Assembly: GCA_964007475.1 (NCBI GenBank)
Contig: OZ023274.1
Location: forward strand, 38,619,860 to 38,683,859
DNA: 64,000 nt
Direction of reading: 5' to 3'
From: Hybos culiciformis
Taxonomy: Eukaryota > Arthropoda > Insecta > Diptera > Hybotidae
In this document: positions 13,801 to 28,000 of the stretch, in pieces
Layout of the letters: every line of letters starts with the position of its first letter
How positions within the stretch are numbered: position 1 is the stretch's first letter
Notes under the pieces: generated by a model
What the model was told of the DNA's origin: nothing
Seen by the model: the letters and a program-made list of their open reading frames with translations, nothing else
Databases searched by the model: none
Translations under genes and position numbers: made by a program

Positions 13801-16800
13801 CTTAGAAAGAAAAAAATTTAACAGAATATTTATAACATATGTAAAAGGAAAAATTAAAAAACCTTCTATTAATTTTTGTTTTTGGAATAAGATAAAACTT
13901 AGAATGTATTCACATTGCTAACTATTACTTTTCAATTATTTCATAGTCCCTTATTTTCTTACATATATATAAATAAAACGACAATAAATTCCGTTGTCAC
14001 ATGAGAATTTTTTTTTGGGGACCCACAAAGAAAAGGATTATTTAATTTCTTTTTTTTTTAATGAAAAACTATAAATCATATTTTTATTTTAATTCAAGAA
14101 TTGTTAAGTGGTGCAAAAATTTAATTTTTATCATATATCCTGAATATTTAACGTTTTCCAAAAATACTAAAAGGATTTGTTTCTTTATAAAAAAAAAAAA
14201 AAAACAAAGTAAATGAAACACACGACCTTTTAAAAATATTTTTATTTACTTATTTTTAATTTGAGCAGTGATGAAGTTTTCTTCACTTTTTTTTTTTTTT
14301 AATTTTTTTTCGGTAATCTTCTTAGCAAGGACACAATTTTAATTTTCTAAAGATTATAATCTTAAGATACATTATTTTTATTTCCGTTTTTTTTTACTCT
14401 CTAAATATCGATTTTTATGATTAAGGATGAATTTTCGCATTTTGGGTTTCGTAACATCAGTAAGGCTAAAATTTTACATGAAAATCATCTTTTTTACTTC
14501 AATAGTCCCATTTTCAAAAAAAAAAAATAAATAAAATTATAGGTATATAAAATGTTTTCACTAAAATAAATATGCTTCTGTTGTTCCCATTTCAAAAAAA
14601 GAAAAGAAAAAGAAAGGGTGCATAATTTTCCTATGAATTATGATTAAGTCTTTTGAAAAGGGTGATAAAGATTTTCTTTATTTTTTTTCATCTGCATCTT
14701 ATACAACAAATTCCTTATATTCATATCGAAAGAAATTTTTTCTTTTAGTGTGAAAAAATTGATTGTATAAAGTTACAAAAGCTTGTAATATCCCTTAATA
14801 TGTAATTTTCAAATTAAATATTAGTAATATGGTTCAGTTTATGATTTTTTTTCTTTCATATGAAGATTAAATGTAACCTTCTTAACGCCAAGTATTGATT
14901 TTGATATTCCTGTCGATAATGAGTTTATAAGTCAAGGATCCTGCAGTTCCGTATGCGAAAGTATTTATTGTTTGAGAAAAATTGTGAAAATATGTTTTTA
15001 AACTGTTGATAATTTTTAAAATGTTATTAAAATACATAACTCTATAATGTTTATGTATATTTTATGATAAGTTTTATAGAAACAATCGTACTATTGAGAA
15101 ACTAAATGAGAGTGATAAAAATTTTAACCAGAATATTGTCGTTATCGTACTGATAGTTTTGAGCCATCTGTGAATACGTGTAAGATATGATTGCGCTAAT
15201 TGAGCCATTTAATCAAAGTATAAAAGTAATTGAAAATCGCATGGTTTGGCCTTAAATATTTATAGTATACTATTATTTTAATTTGCAGAAATAAAATAAT
15301 TGTCCCATATAAATGGCCAACAAAAGTATAATGACCATTTTTATTGCGAAAATTTAAATAAAAAACACATCAAATTATTTAATTTCATAATAAATATTTC
15401 TTATGGCAATATGTTGCACATAAATGATGATACGAATAAATTTTATACATATGTATACTGTTCAGTCTACACCACTGATTAATCTTTCAAACTTGAAATT
15501 TTAACAGTATTATTTGTATTTGGGAATTTTATGAGAATAAAGTACAAGTTTGAAACAAAATTACATTTTACCGCCACTGAAAAGTAATGGATTTAAAGAG
15601 TTTGCACACATTGTCAGTACACTTTCTTGTAACTTTCAATATTTTATGATTTTTTTAATGAATTTCACAGTCGAATAATTCTATTTGTTTTGTAGGTTGT
15701 CTAAATCTAAATCCTTCATATATATTGTCCATAGTTGTTAATTATAGTCTACTCTACAGAACTGAGATTTTTGATCAAATTTCAAAATAAAATCAATCCA
15801 GGTATCTCGTAGGACTGTACAAAATTCTATAGTATAATGCGATTGTCATTTAAGTTTTGAAATTTAACAAATATTTTATGTAAATTTGAAATCATTTCAA
15901 GGACAATTGATTTCTTCTTTTTTTTAAAAACTAATTGTCCTTTTTATTATTTTTCTATTTAAAATATCAAATTTATTAAAATAAGAATAATTAAATACTT
16001 GGTTGCACACCACTAATTTGTGGCAACGATTCTGTGTGATTTTTAATGTGGACATCTAAATAAAGGGTTATTAATTCACAACAGTTTTTAAGTTCCATTG
16101 TTATTAAGATGATGTTTTGCTTCTTATTTTTGCTCCATTTTCATTTCCCAATAGAATTGAAAGTCATTTTTAATTTGAATCTTATATACATAAAATTAAA
16201 AATCATTTTAATTATTACCGTGAAATAGCTTAGTTAATTTTTTTCTTTAAATGCTACAATGTTTTTAATTACTATATACAGATCAAAAATGGAGATATAC
16301 ATATAGCTAAAGCTTTCATCCAAAATTTTAAAGAAATGAATTTCGTTATTTTTAGGTATCTTTAAAAATTGTGCCGAAAATTCATTATCAAGTTTTCACT
16401 TTTCGTTACAAGCAAAGAAGCTAATTTTTTTACCAACTTAAAGATGGTTATTTTTCCTATTAATAATTTCAAGTATATAGCAGTGTTAACTATATGCTTC
16501 GTCGTGAAAAATCTTAGTTTCATCACGCTTGTTTACAATTTAAACATGAATGTAAATATGTGCGGTACATTTTTATGCTTACACATATTTTACTATTGAA
16601 AATCTCAATTTGATTCAATTTTATTAGCTTTTTTTTTTTTTTTTTTTAATTTCCATAAAACATGTACACAAAGAAGACTAATCGAATTTTAAAATGTCTT
16701 TTGGGAAAATTAAATGTGTAATTTTATTTACTTACACTCCATACACATAAAGTTTATGTGATTATGGAAATTTTATTTTATGTTTTTAAGGGTTTAGTTT

Positions 16801-17942
16801 TTTAAAATTCAATAATCATAATGTCAAACACTTAAAAGTTTGAAAATTCAACATGCATATGAATGTATTTTTTTTCCAATTTGATCCACATTATAAGTAT
16901 TCAAGCAAAGGGTTAGATCCATTGGGAAAATGACCAATGGTCAGAAGTTAATACATGGAATTTCTAAATCATATGTAATATTTTTATTATTTTTTATTTA
17001 TAAAAACAAAATTATAATTCCATTTATTATAATATGTATGTACATAGATTTTAGAAAATTATAAAATTTGAGATATAATAAATTAATTATTTTGGCCTAA
17101 CTAAATTGAATACAATTTTGTTTGGTGGTAAAAAAAATGAAACTTTGGTGTAATGTTTTAATCTAATTCTTGAATAATGCAAAATTCCATTTATGTCTAG
17201 GCATTTAGAATTTCCGTATTTAATTTTAATCTTTCATTAGCAGTCTTATGCATTGCTTTTGGATACTGAACTGCATATTATAATTTTACTTACTTTCTTG
17301 GTAATAATTTGCTGCTTAATGATTAATAATGAACTAAAGTTAATAGTATGTATTTAAATTTAATGTTAAGTTCCTCAAAATTTTATATTTCCATTTATAT
17401 ACCCAAATCTAGATGAAGTCAAAATCTTAACAATATCAAAGAAACCTAAATACTATCGAATATTATTTTTCATGCCATGAATTTTATTTTCTTATCATTA
17501 AATTTTAACAATTCAAGGAAATTCAATTTTTTTTTTTAATACGTATTTAATTTTTAAATTTTTTATTGCAAATTCATTGGATATTTTTCTATTGTCGTTC
17601 TTCTATATTTATTCCTAAAAAAAAAAAAAAGAAGAAAAATGTACTTAAAATCTAAAATTCCATAAGGTATTTTATTTATCGATTTATAGCTTAGAAAATT
17701 TTTAGAAGAAAAACCTAGGATACACAATAGAAATTGTAACAAATCGCTTTTTTATGGTAATTGATATTACTTTTTCGCACACTTTACGTTAAAAAGAAAA
17801 CAATTTTTTTTTTATATTTTTATTTTCCTTAATAAAAAGAAATGACTTTCCCCTCGATTAATCCTGAGGAATATATAAAAAAAAAATTTTTGGGGCAAAG
17901 TTAAATTTTTTTCTTCTTATAATAAAGTAGATTTTTTAATTC
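10846..17942. other. intergenic DNA without a supported gene
   Basis: AT-rich non-coding DNA with poly(A)/poly(T) tracts. The only structure noted is a short direct repeat around 13252-13312 in which AAATCGAAATTTCG, containing the palindrome CGAAATTTCG, occurs twice about 44 bp apart. Open frames at 15300-15482 and 16369-16599 have no recognisable domain and match the base composition of their surroundings. Confidence 0.5.
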
Positions 17943-18508
17943 TTTAATTTCTTGAAAATTTTTACCTGTTGGACTATAAAAATTTTACATAATTTATATA
18001 GGTACTTATGATTGACATATTGGCGTTGATCACTGTTGCTGTGAAAATTTCTTCTTCTTCTTCAATGGCTTTAATGCCCATTTCGGGTCTTGGCCTCCTC
18101 ATTAAGGACAATTAAATGATAGTTTATAGTGAATACGAAAATTCTTTTTAAGGAGAAATTCTATTTCTTTTTCATTAATTAGAAATCTGTGGTATTAAAT
18201 AATTTCTTTCAATAGCTCACAACATAAATAATTTTTTAATTTCTTGAAAATTTTTGGACTATAAAAACTTTACATAATTTATATATACTTATGATTGACA
18301 TATTCATATTGGCGTTGATCACTGTTGCTGTGAAATTTTCATTATTCTTCTTCTTCAATTGCTCTACAGCCCTTTTCGGGTCTGTAGATAGTTTATAGTG
18401 AATACGAAAATTCTTTTTAAGGAGAAATTCTATTTCTTTTTCATTAATTAGAAATCTGTGGTATTAAATACTTTGGTTCAATAGGTCACAACATAAATAA
18501 TTTTTTAA
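17943..18508. repeat. tandem duplication (offset 292 bp) carrying a mobile-element-like segment
   Basis: Unit 1 (17943-18234) and unit 2 (18235-18508) begin with TTTAATTTCTTGAAAATTTT and share ACTTATGATTGACATAT, GGCGTTGATCACTGTTGCTG and GTGAATACGAAAATTCTTTT. Inside, a TTCTTCTTCTTCAAT run followed by CATTTCGGGTCTTGGCCTCC (unit 1), or a diverged shorter version (CCTTTTCGGGTCT, unit 2), resembles a word I associate with insect repeats, but I cannot assign it to a class. The copies differ by indels, mostly in that segment, so the duplication is not very recent. Confidence 0.85.
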
Positions 18509-19246
18509 GTTATTTGAGAACTGTTTCTGAACTGAAAATTTTCAATAAGTATTCCCTTAATTTCCAGATTAAATAAAACTCGTAGGTAATTTTACTGTTC
18601 GTGTAAAATTTAGCCCAATATTTATATCATTATACACTTATATTTATATACATATGTACATATATAAATATTTTACCTTCACAATAATTCCTAACAAAAA
18701 TATTGTATTATATATATTTTCTATTAGCATCACATTACAAAATAAATGTATATAAATTTTATGTTTTACCACAAGAAAAAATAAAGAAATAAACCTTTTT
18801 TATTCGTCGTGTCGTATTAATAATTTAAGAAGCTTTTGTAATAAAACATTTTTCTTTCAGAAGGCAAAAAAAAATAAATAAAAGTAAAAAATTTATGATA
18901 ATGTCATTTTTGTGCAATTCTTTTTGTTTTTTTTTCTTTTTTTTTTTCTTATTTTTATTTTATGTTTCTCTGGCTCTTTTAAATAATTTGTGATATGTGG
19001 CGGATTTAGTATAATTTTTTTCTAAGAACTAAGAAAAAGAATTATTATTATTATATTCTTTGAGTAATAAAATTCCATTAAGAATCTTGAGTTTATAATA
19101 AAAAAGAAATGTTTTTTTTTTTTTTTGGTTTTCATTCTTTCGAAAAAACAAACTCCCTGTTTTTTTTTTTCTTCAATGAAACCAAAATTCTACAACATTT
19201 ATGTAGTAATGTTGTAGTATGTATAGTTTTTATTTTATCTTTGTAG

Positions 19247-19534
19247 CTTAGTACGGTGTTAGAGCGTTAAACATAAAAAGTTTAACTTGTTTTGTAACAA
19301 AAAAAAAAAAAAAAATTTCAGTAATAACTCCAATAGTAGGACTACCAGATCTCTTCTTTTAATAGTAGGAATTCTTGTTTTAGAATCTATTTAATTAGAT
19401 CTTATTTATACCTTTACTGTTTCTGTGTGTGTCTATATACTAACTATCTAAGAAATGTAGTCAATTTCAAGAGGACCGCATTTTTTAATTTATTTTCTAT
19501 AAACTTTTCGCTTCTTGTTTAACACCGTACTAAG
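19247..19534. mobile_element. MITE-like element, 288 bp, 15-bp perfect terminal inverted repeats
   Basis: CTTAGTACGGTGTTA at 19247-19261 is matched exactly by its reverse complement TAACACCGTACTAAG at 19520-19534. The interior is AT-rich and non-coding. Size and structure fit a non-autonomous DNA transposon. If the true tip is the CGG inside TA, a TA target duplication would be compatible with Tc1/mariner, but this is an inference. A related partial end, TAGTACGGTGTATAAGTTAAA, occurs near 47941, which hints at a family. Confidence 0.6.
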
Positions 19535-22500
19535 ATTTTTGAATGGCCATAAAGATGTTCCATATGAAAACTGTTTTACACAGAAATTAGAATAATGTTG
19601 CAAAAGGAAAAAAAAAAAAGAAAAAATTAAAATAAAATATCCAAAAAAATATAATAAGAAGTAAATGACAAACTGGGAGACTGAAAGTTTATTACTTTCT
19701 TGGGATAGTAAATAAATTTTGCATGGACAATGATAATATGTGTTATGTTAAGATATATAATATGTATACCTAGTAAATATTGTTAGATTTTATTTTGTTT
19801 AGAAAAGTAAAATCATTCATGAAATATTAATAGTATTTTTTTTTTTTTCCTTCTTTACTATTGTGATTTTATACTTATTTTTGGTTTTTTGGTTTTTTTT
19901 TGCTTTCATAATCGGGCATAAAATGTTGACTTTACATGCCAGGTATAGGTATATTATTGAAACAAAATTTTAAATAAACCAAGTCTTTTTGATGTTTTCT
20001 GAATTCGATTTTTTTACAACACTAAAAAAAATTAGTCCTCCCATCAGCTTAATACAGGGACAATTTTTGGAATTATCTCGAATTATGCGGTAGTAATATT
20101 TTGGGGTCTCAAAAAAATAATTTTAGTGGACAACTATATTTTTTCATATTAATCTTTGAGGATACTGTATTTTTGAATGAGAGTAAGTTTCAGTTGTGAC
20201 ATTTTTACAAAACAACATAAGTTTTTGAATATGTCCAATTATCAACAAAAAAAAAGGTTAAATTATAAACCATGAGTTAGTTTTTTTGAATACAATATTT
20301 TGAGCAAAAAAAAAATACTATCGAGATAACTAGATAATTTAAGAAAATCAATAATATTGATGAGGTTTTATAATTCACACTTTTAACCCCTGACATAAAT
20401 AAAATACTGTCAGATATTTCTTGTAAGGAAAATAATGCTAAAATAGACAAATATTAAGAATTTTTTTTTTTTTGATAACTACATAAGGTTAAATTTATAT
20501 TTTATTTAAGGTTTTCAATAGGAAATAAAACTAAAATTTTCTTTGTATCATTATTTTCATTTCTTTAATATGAATATATTCCCATGCGAATTAATTTTAT
20601 TGCATCCCAGGCCAAGTCATCATAATCATCAAAAATGCCAAATAGTTCAAATGTATTATGTAGTGAGGAATGTAATTTTTATTAATGGATTATTTTAGAC
20701 TCAATTCGTTGACAGCAAAAACAAAATTTCGAGAATTTTAGATATTGTAATTTTGTTTTCACAATTAGTCTGCTTGTTTTTGGGTTAATTTTCAATTAGT
20801 TTTCTAGTGTCAAATAAAGAAATATCATCCTCGGTCCTCGGTATATCAAACGAAGATTTCCGTATAAATAAATCAAATTATGTTGACCAATTTCAAGTTT
20901 CATTAATGCTCAACAGTTCACTTTCACCCTATGATCTCCAATCAGCGCAAACTGATCCATTGAATTCGCATAATTTGCATCTTTGATTAGATATTTGTTT
21001 TACGGAAGATAGAAATTTACATAAGATAAAGAATTTTTTTTTTTTTTAAACGGCAAACAATTTGATTTGCAAATAAAATTTAAATATAAAATATGTGCAA
21101 ACATTAGTAGAGCATTATGTTACTTATATATTATTGCGAAAAACGTTGATGAAAATGAAAATGAAAAAAAAGAAGATTTTTCTACAATTTTAGGGTTTTG
21201 ATTTTTATTTTATATTGGATTACATCAACAAATAACTGAATGAAAAATTTCTCATGACCGATGAAAATCTCACCAACTCTTGTCCGTGTGTTATATACCT
21301 TTATTGCATTATATCCACATTTCAAAGATTTTTCACAGTGTTAAGATCAGATCATTTACATAATTTACTTCTACCTACACATAATCTTCTATAAAAATAT
21401 TAAATATAAAAAATATATATATAAACTAAATAAAATTGAGCGAGACAATTCAATATTCATGGGAAATCAAGCTTTGTCTAAATGTATATTTCTTAAATCT
21501 AAAACAATTATTATTTATGTAATAATTTTTAATAGGTATAATACACTTAAAATTTGATTATTATATGAAGTTCAGAAAAATAATTTTTTTTTTAAATTAA
21601 AAAATAAATATTATGTAATATTTAATATTTATCTTCTTAGAACAAACGAGTATAATAATAATAATAACAAACTATTAAAAAAACGCGCATTAAAGCACGG
21701 TAGTTCTGACCCGTAAAGTTCACCCACATATATATTGTGTTTGAAACTTTTTTAACATTTTTTTTGTTTAAAAAAAACAGCATATTTCTTATAAAGCTTA
21801 TAAAATAACAACTTCTGTTTTATAGTTAAATTAAATAGTATAGTTTAACAATAATAAATAAACATATATTTTCATATTACAGGCTGATCGGAGTCATAGC
21901 AGTGAATGCTCTCATCTGGTGATATAAAAAAATATTATATAAAAAATAATCGGATAACTTTCAATTGATTGATTGACTTTAAAACATTTGAAATTTATAG
22001 AGGGTTTTCTAATTCCTTAATTTTGATCTTTTATTAGTATATTGTATTTTAACCTGAAATAAATTATTTTATTATTTGAGTATACTTTACTTGAAAGTAC
22101 TGAAAGATTGTTGAATTGTTTCGTCCTGGTGGCAGGCTTAAGGCTTAAGCTTAAGCTTAAACTTGACATATAATATAATTTACAAACAGTGGTTTAAATT
22201 ACACAGTTTAATTTCTAAATTTAAATCGAGAGAAATTTATATTTTGATGCTGTGAGTTTAATTTTGTATTAAAATTGTAAAATGTGTCAAAGAAATGGTT
22301 TGAACCTCTTAATCATAAATCGAAACGTCAAATAAATAAATAAAATTATTCTTTTGTCCGTCAAATTCGTCTTTTTTCACAATCTGTAAAACTTATATAA
22401 TATTATTAATCTTATTTGTTAATAAACTTGTTTTGTAACTATTATTTTAGTTTGCCCAGAAATGTTATAAATATATTTATTATTAATTATTAAATTCACC

Positions 22501-24596
22501 ATCTAAAGAAGAAAAAAACCAATTAATTATTAATAATAGTTAGAAAATTTTAAATTCGAAATTTCCATTTATTCCATTTAGTCCCGAAAATGTTTAAAAA
22601 AGCACCATTTCACTACAACCATTATAGTTAGTTTATAAATAGTAAAATATAAGTAAATATTTTGAGAAATATTATGATGTATTTATTTCCTTTTAATAAA
22701 AACAAATATAAATGATATCTCTATTATGTTATGATTAAATGCACGAAAAATAAATAAGAAAAAAAAAATGAGGTTATTAAACGTGAAGTCACGTTATTGC
22801 TCATAACTTGTCGTACTTCTGTTTTCAAATCGAAAAACATGACCTAGAGAAAAAAAATTCCTTCTCTAACATATTTTCTTGATTTTACAGAACATTATTT
22901 AGACATTTCACCTGTTCATTGTTATATATTTAATATACAAAAAAAAAAATTATGTATTTGTATCTTTGAAAAATTTTGTAATCATTTTTGATATATGATG
23001 AATCGTGCTAAAATTTAATGGCGCCCGAGTACATCTTATTCAACATAATTTCGAATAAAACTTTATTTTAAACATAATAAAATCAATGGAAAGAAATTAA
23101 AAATTTGTGAACAATTTTCCTTGAACCTTAGAAATTAACTCAAAGTGCTTTAGACTATGATAGAAAACTTAACTTTATATTAAATAAAATAATATATATT
23201 TTGATAAATTCCGTAAATGTATAATTTAATTATTGTAAATACATTTTTCCATTTTTTTTTCACTTATTGAAACATAATCTAATCTTATAGTTAAGATTAA
23301 TGAACACACAAAGACTTGTTGATACTTAGCTGAAAATTGCTCAATGAACTTGATATTTTAATTTAAAACAAAAGAATAACAAAAACAATTTATTGAGGTG
23401 AAAACTTAATTAAAAAAATCATTTCTGTAAAATTAAAATTTTGTCTAAAAACAACCTATGGGAATTTATTTAACTTATTTTGTTAAATACATTTATAAAT
23501 TTTTTTGTATAAGGATATGCAAATCAGAGTTCATTTCTTAGATGACAAGTCAAACATTTATTTGATGGAATATCATCATCAGTTAAGAAATATTTTATCT
23601 AATTTATTATCCCTTGTTTACTTTGAATTTTATTTTAGATATATGAAAGTTAGATACAGGAAGGGAAAAATGTTCAAGAAAAGGGTTTAAATTTGATTTC
23701 AACTAATGCTCAATGACTTTTATAACAATTAATATAAATGGTCATCAATACTTAACTTGACGAGTTATTTTTGATCGAGTAATTTATTATTAAAATATTT
23801 TTCTTTTATTAGTTTATGGGTATTGAAAATTAGTAAGTCCTGCGCTTAATTTCTTGGTATGGTCAACTTTGTGAATGAAGCCTTGTCTTGTGACCAACCC
23901 ATTTAGCGATTTATACTGACAATCTGTTATTTTGTAAACTTTTCGACGATATAAGCTTTCACATCTTATATTTTTATCTATTTAATTAAATTTGTTTTAA
24001 AAAAATATTTATTAAGCTACTCTATTGAAGTTGATTTGATTTTGAGTTCCAAAATTAGTTTTTACTTAAAACAAATTATTTCATGCCAGACATCATCCTC
24101 AAGTAAAAAAAAATTCTTTTCTTTAATTTTTCTTCTAAGGTCATTTGTCATTAATGCTAAAGTTTTTCCTATGTATATATGTTCTTATCCATATACGAGA
24201 AAATATAAGGAATCCCGCAACATATTATTTCAGTAATATGTACGGGGTTAAAAATAAAAAAAATAAATATGGGATATGTCATAAAGTAAGAATAAAATTT
24301 ATTATGTTTCTTTATTTTTTTGAAAAAAAAAAAGGAAAAAATTAGTTGTACAATATTAGTGTTATGATATGACATATAAAAGGATATGAAAGATTTTTGA
24401 TTATAAATCATACACATGTTAAGAAGGACCTTCATAAATCCCCAAATAAAATAACAATTGACTTTTATTTTAGAATTCCCTTTTTTTTTTGACGGGCTTT
24501 AATAATTTTGATAAAAAAAATCAATAATTTTAAAATAATGAAAATATTTTAAAAATAGTAAACAATCAAGAGTTGTTTGCGAGTAAAAATAACTTG
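19535..24596. other. intergenic DNA without a supported gene
   Basis: AT-rich sequence with scattered poly(A)/poly(T). A small AAGCTTAAGCTTAA palindromic run lies near 22137-22162. The frames at 23505-23690 and 24036-24435 overlap one another on both strands and are low-complexity. No RNA gene was recognised. Confidence 0.5.
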
Positions 24597-25012
24597 CTCT
24601 AGATCAAGGGTCGGCAAAATAAGGCCCATTCGGTGTTCTTTTTTGGCCCTCCAAGATTTTTATTGCCGCCTTGTTATTCGGCCTGATTTATTCTTCTAGG
24701 CCTTTTTATAATTTTTTAACTTTTTCACAGCAAAAAAATTAAAACTATCAAAAATTCTATTCAGAACCTCATATTTATATAATTCAGCTTTTAAAAAAAT
24801 TCTATTACTACAACTTTTTGCATTATTCAATAAATGTTGCATTAAAATATTGTTTTCTGCTAAATATTGATCTCCAAATTTTCTGAAGGGCTGCTATTGT
24901 TGTAGCATTACGAATTGTAAATTAAGTAAATGAAAGAATTAATCCCACAAAAAAATTGAAAAATCTGCATCTGGCCCAGTTGATGAAAGTCTTGCCGACG
25001 CTTGCTCTAGAT
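24597..25012. mobile_element. hAT-type non-autonomous DNA transposon (400 bp) with 8-bp target-site duplication
   Basis: The element spans 24605-25004. Its left end CAAGGGTCGGCAA and the reverse complement of its right end, CAAGCGTCGGCAA, form a 13-bp terminal inverted repeat with one mismatch, followed inward by GGCCC-type sequence at both ends. It is flanked by a perfect direct repeat CTCTAGAT (24597-24604 and 25005-25012). An 8-bp target duplication and GTCGGCAA-type ends are signatures of the hAT superfamily. The interior has no transposase frame, so it must have been mobilised in trans. The intact target duplication and unbroken ends suggest a relatively recent insertion. Confidence 0.88.
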
Positions 25013-28000
25013 AACAATTTTAACATATATTTTCTTATTTAATATTTTCTAAAACTCAAATATAATTTTTTCAATGTCGCAAATTTATGAAGTTTTTTTT
25101 TACTCAAACGCCATGAATCCATGAATGGGTAGTTGAACTAGTAATATCATAGTACAAATAAATTCAAAGTTCCAGATAAGATTGCATAGAGCGGACAACA
25201 AGATCAATTCGCTATAAAACTAAATTATTATAAATAAAAATTGAGCCTTTCAAAATAAAATAAATAAGAAATAAAAAAAAATAAAAATAAATTTTAATTC
25301 AAACATATTTTTATTCTGCAATAAAATCCTATTAAATTCTCATAAAAAGTGTTTACGCAAAGAAAAAATAAAAAAATTTAAATTATGGTAAAGTTACTTT
25401 TGAAAAACTCCTGTAAAGTTCAAAGAGAAAAATTTTAAAAGTGTAAGAAAAAAAAAAAGAATTTTTTTTTTGTAACAAAATCAAAGGGGAAATTACGAAA
25501 TGCTCAAGATACTAATAAAAATGTAAAATACTTGTTCGCTACATCATAATATTTTAGCGATTATACAAAATGTTTTTATATGCTAATTCGAGATAACGAC
25601 AAAATATATGTATTTATAAATAGTAAATGTGAAAGGCACTGAGAAAAAAAATTTATTTTATATTTTTCTTATCCTGTTTTAGAGAACATTTTATGCGATT
25701 GTATGCAATAAATTGTAGTATTTTTGATCAGCAGTATATCTCTTTGTAGAATATCATGCTTCCATTTGTAAAATATACCATGTAGTTATAAATTTATATT
25801 ATTATTTATTATTTATTATTATTATTATTATGTTTAAGTGTAATCGAAGTCTAAGTCGGACACGATTCAGGGTTTTAAATTTTCAAAAATACCTAAGTTG
25901 AGTGTAGCAAAAATATTTTACATACCCAAAAAGGTACAGCTCTAGTTTCATTGTTGGCTCAAGAAAAATAGAATTTATTTAAGAAATATCTTAGATCAAA
26001 TTAAAAATTTTTTTCTGTGCATTACAAGAAATGCGGAAAAAAATAAATAATATAATTTTTTTTTTTTGGTGCCAATCCTGGGACATTTTTTTGTTGACAT
26101 TATCTCCTTCAAAAATAAAGTTAAAAAAAGAACCGCGAAATTTATATTTTCTTATGATAAATTACCATTTTTATTATTAGTAGTGTACCCAAAGAAAAAA
26201 AAAGGGGATATTTGTAAATAAATAAAATATAAATAATATTTTTCATAATATTTTTTTTTTCTTTTAAAAGGTATATGACTTAATTTATTAAAAGAATTTG
26301 TTTTGCTTTATTGGACTCTAGACACAGATTAATCTAATTTTTTTTTTAGTAATAAGTAAAGCGTAAAGGTGTGAGAAAAAAATTATTTGTTTGCTTTTGT
26401 TTTTTTTTTTCACTTCTTAAAGTTAATAAATTTATGGAACAATGTTGCAACATTAATCAACAAAAAAGTCTTAAAATAATTATTAGAAAAATTTGTTAAA
26501 TTTAAAATTATGATAAAGAAAAATTACACCCTATTGAATTGTTTTTGTGTCATCACGAAAGCTATAATTAAATGTTAACTTTTTATTACAGATGAAGTTG
26601 GTATTATACAATCATTAATTTTCATATTTAATTCAAAATACTTTCGGTAAAAAAAATTATGCTTTTATGTTTCAGGGTACTCCACTACTCCAGTAATAAG
26701 TCGAACGAAAACGAAATCTAAGTTCGGCCGTTTACTTAACTGAAAAAAAATTTTTTGCAAATGCTTTTAATGCATGCAAAATAATAAAATAAGGAAATAA
26801 AAAGAAAAAACAAAAAGTTATTGCTCAACATAAGATTTAATGAAAGCAAAATCGAATATTTAGAACCGGAACCAAATGTTATTTTATGCACAATAATAAA
26901 CATTTCAAATTGTAATCAAGTACCATGTTGACCGCAAATGTTTAAATTGACCAATATTCTTTCCTTTTTTTGTGAATACATACATAATATAGAATAAAAT
27001 AAAGGACTTTCAAGTATATATATTTTGCACTCATTATTGTATAATTTTCCACTCAATTTTCTAAAAGAAGATCTTTTAATGTAGTTTTGCCTATTAAAAT
27101 TCCTCACAATAAAATAAGATAAATTCTGATGATTACTCCTATATTACTTTTATTCAAAATATATGTACATTATTTTTTTGATAGGTCAAAAGTTAAGCTT
27201 TTTTATTTTTATTTCGAAAAAAGTGGATAAATTTTCTACCCCCAATTGGTTTTGTGTTTTCATTTCATATTATTTTTGTTTCTATATAAGTATTTGGAAA
27301 CATCATCTTTCTCCGTAGATAACTAGAAATTAAATAAGCAGTGTCAGAACTGATTGCTTTTGTAATTTGGAGAGTTCGAATCTTTGACGTGATCTAGTAA
27401 CAAATGATATGGAAATTTGTCCTTTTTTATATTGTCTCTTTGTAATATCCATATTGCACCGTCAAAATTATAATATTTGTGTACTATCTCTCTCATAAAA
27501 TTTAATGATATACTAACTTCAAAAACCGTTCATGTTATTTATTCGAAACTCATTTTAAAGTAGAAATATTATTTTCCATGTTAATTTAATGTCCTTGATT
27601 TACAATGCTTTCAAAAAAATTCCTTTAAACTAAAAGTGAAAAATAAATTTAGGTATATTTTTTTAAAATATTTAGAAATATTTACTAAAAAAAAATAAAA
27701 TTGATAAATGATTAAACATTTTTCTTTATAATAAAAATAATATTGTCATTCAATTTCACACTTTTTGCATATTAAAAATAGTTTTATATTCTTTTTTTTT
27801 TTGTTAGAATCAACTAGACACAATACATATATTTTCAGTATATAGAACGAAAAATCAAAGTTAATCTTAGGTAAAAGAAAAAGAAGAAAAAAAAAGGTAC
27901 AAAGATTTGAATGTGAAAAATGTTAGATTTTTCTAATAAGAATGAAAAAAAAAATGCTGTTCATTAAAGTCAATTTTCCATTCGATTTGAATTCAATGCA

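Noticed and set aside
22137..22162. AAGCTTAAGCTTAA palindromic run
   Set aside because: Too short and simple to distinguish from slippage of a 6-bp unit.
27365..27385. GAGTTCGAATC resembling a tRNA B box
   Set aside because: No A box or cloverleaf-forming sequence at the required distance upstream.
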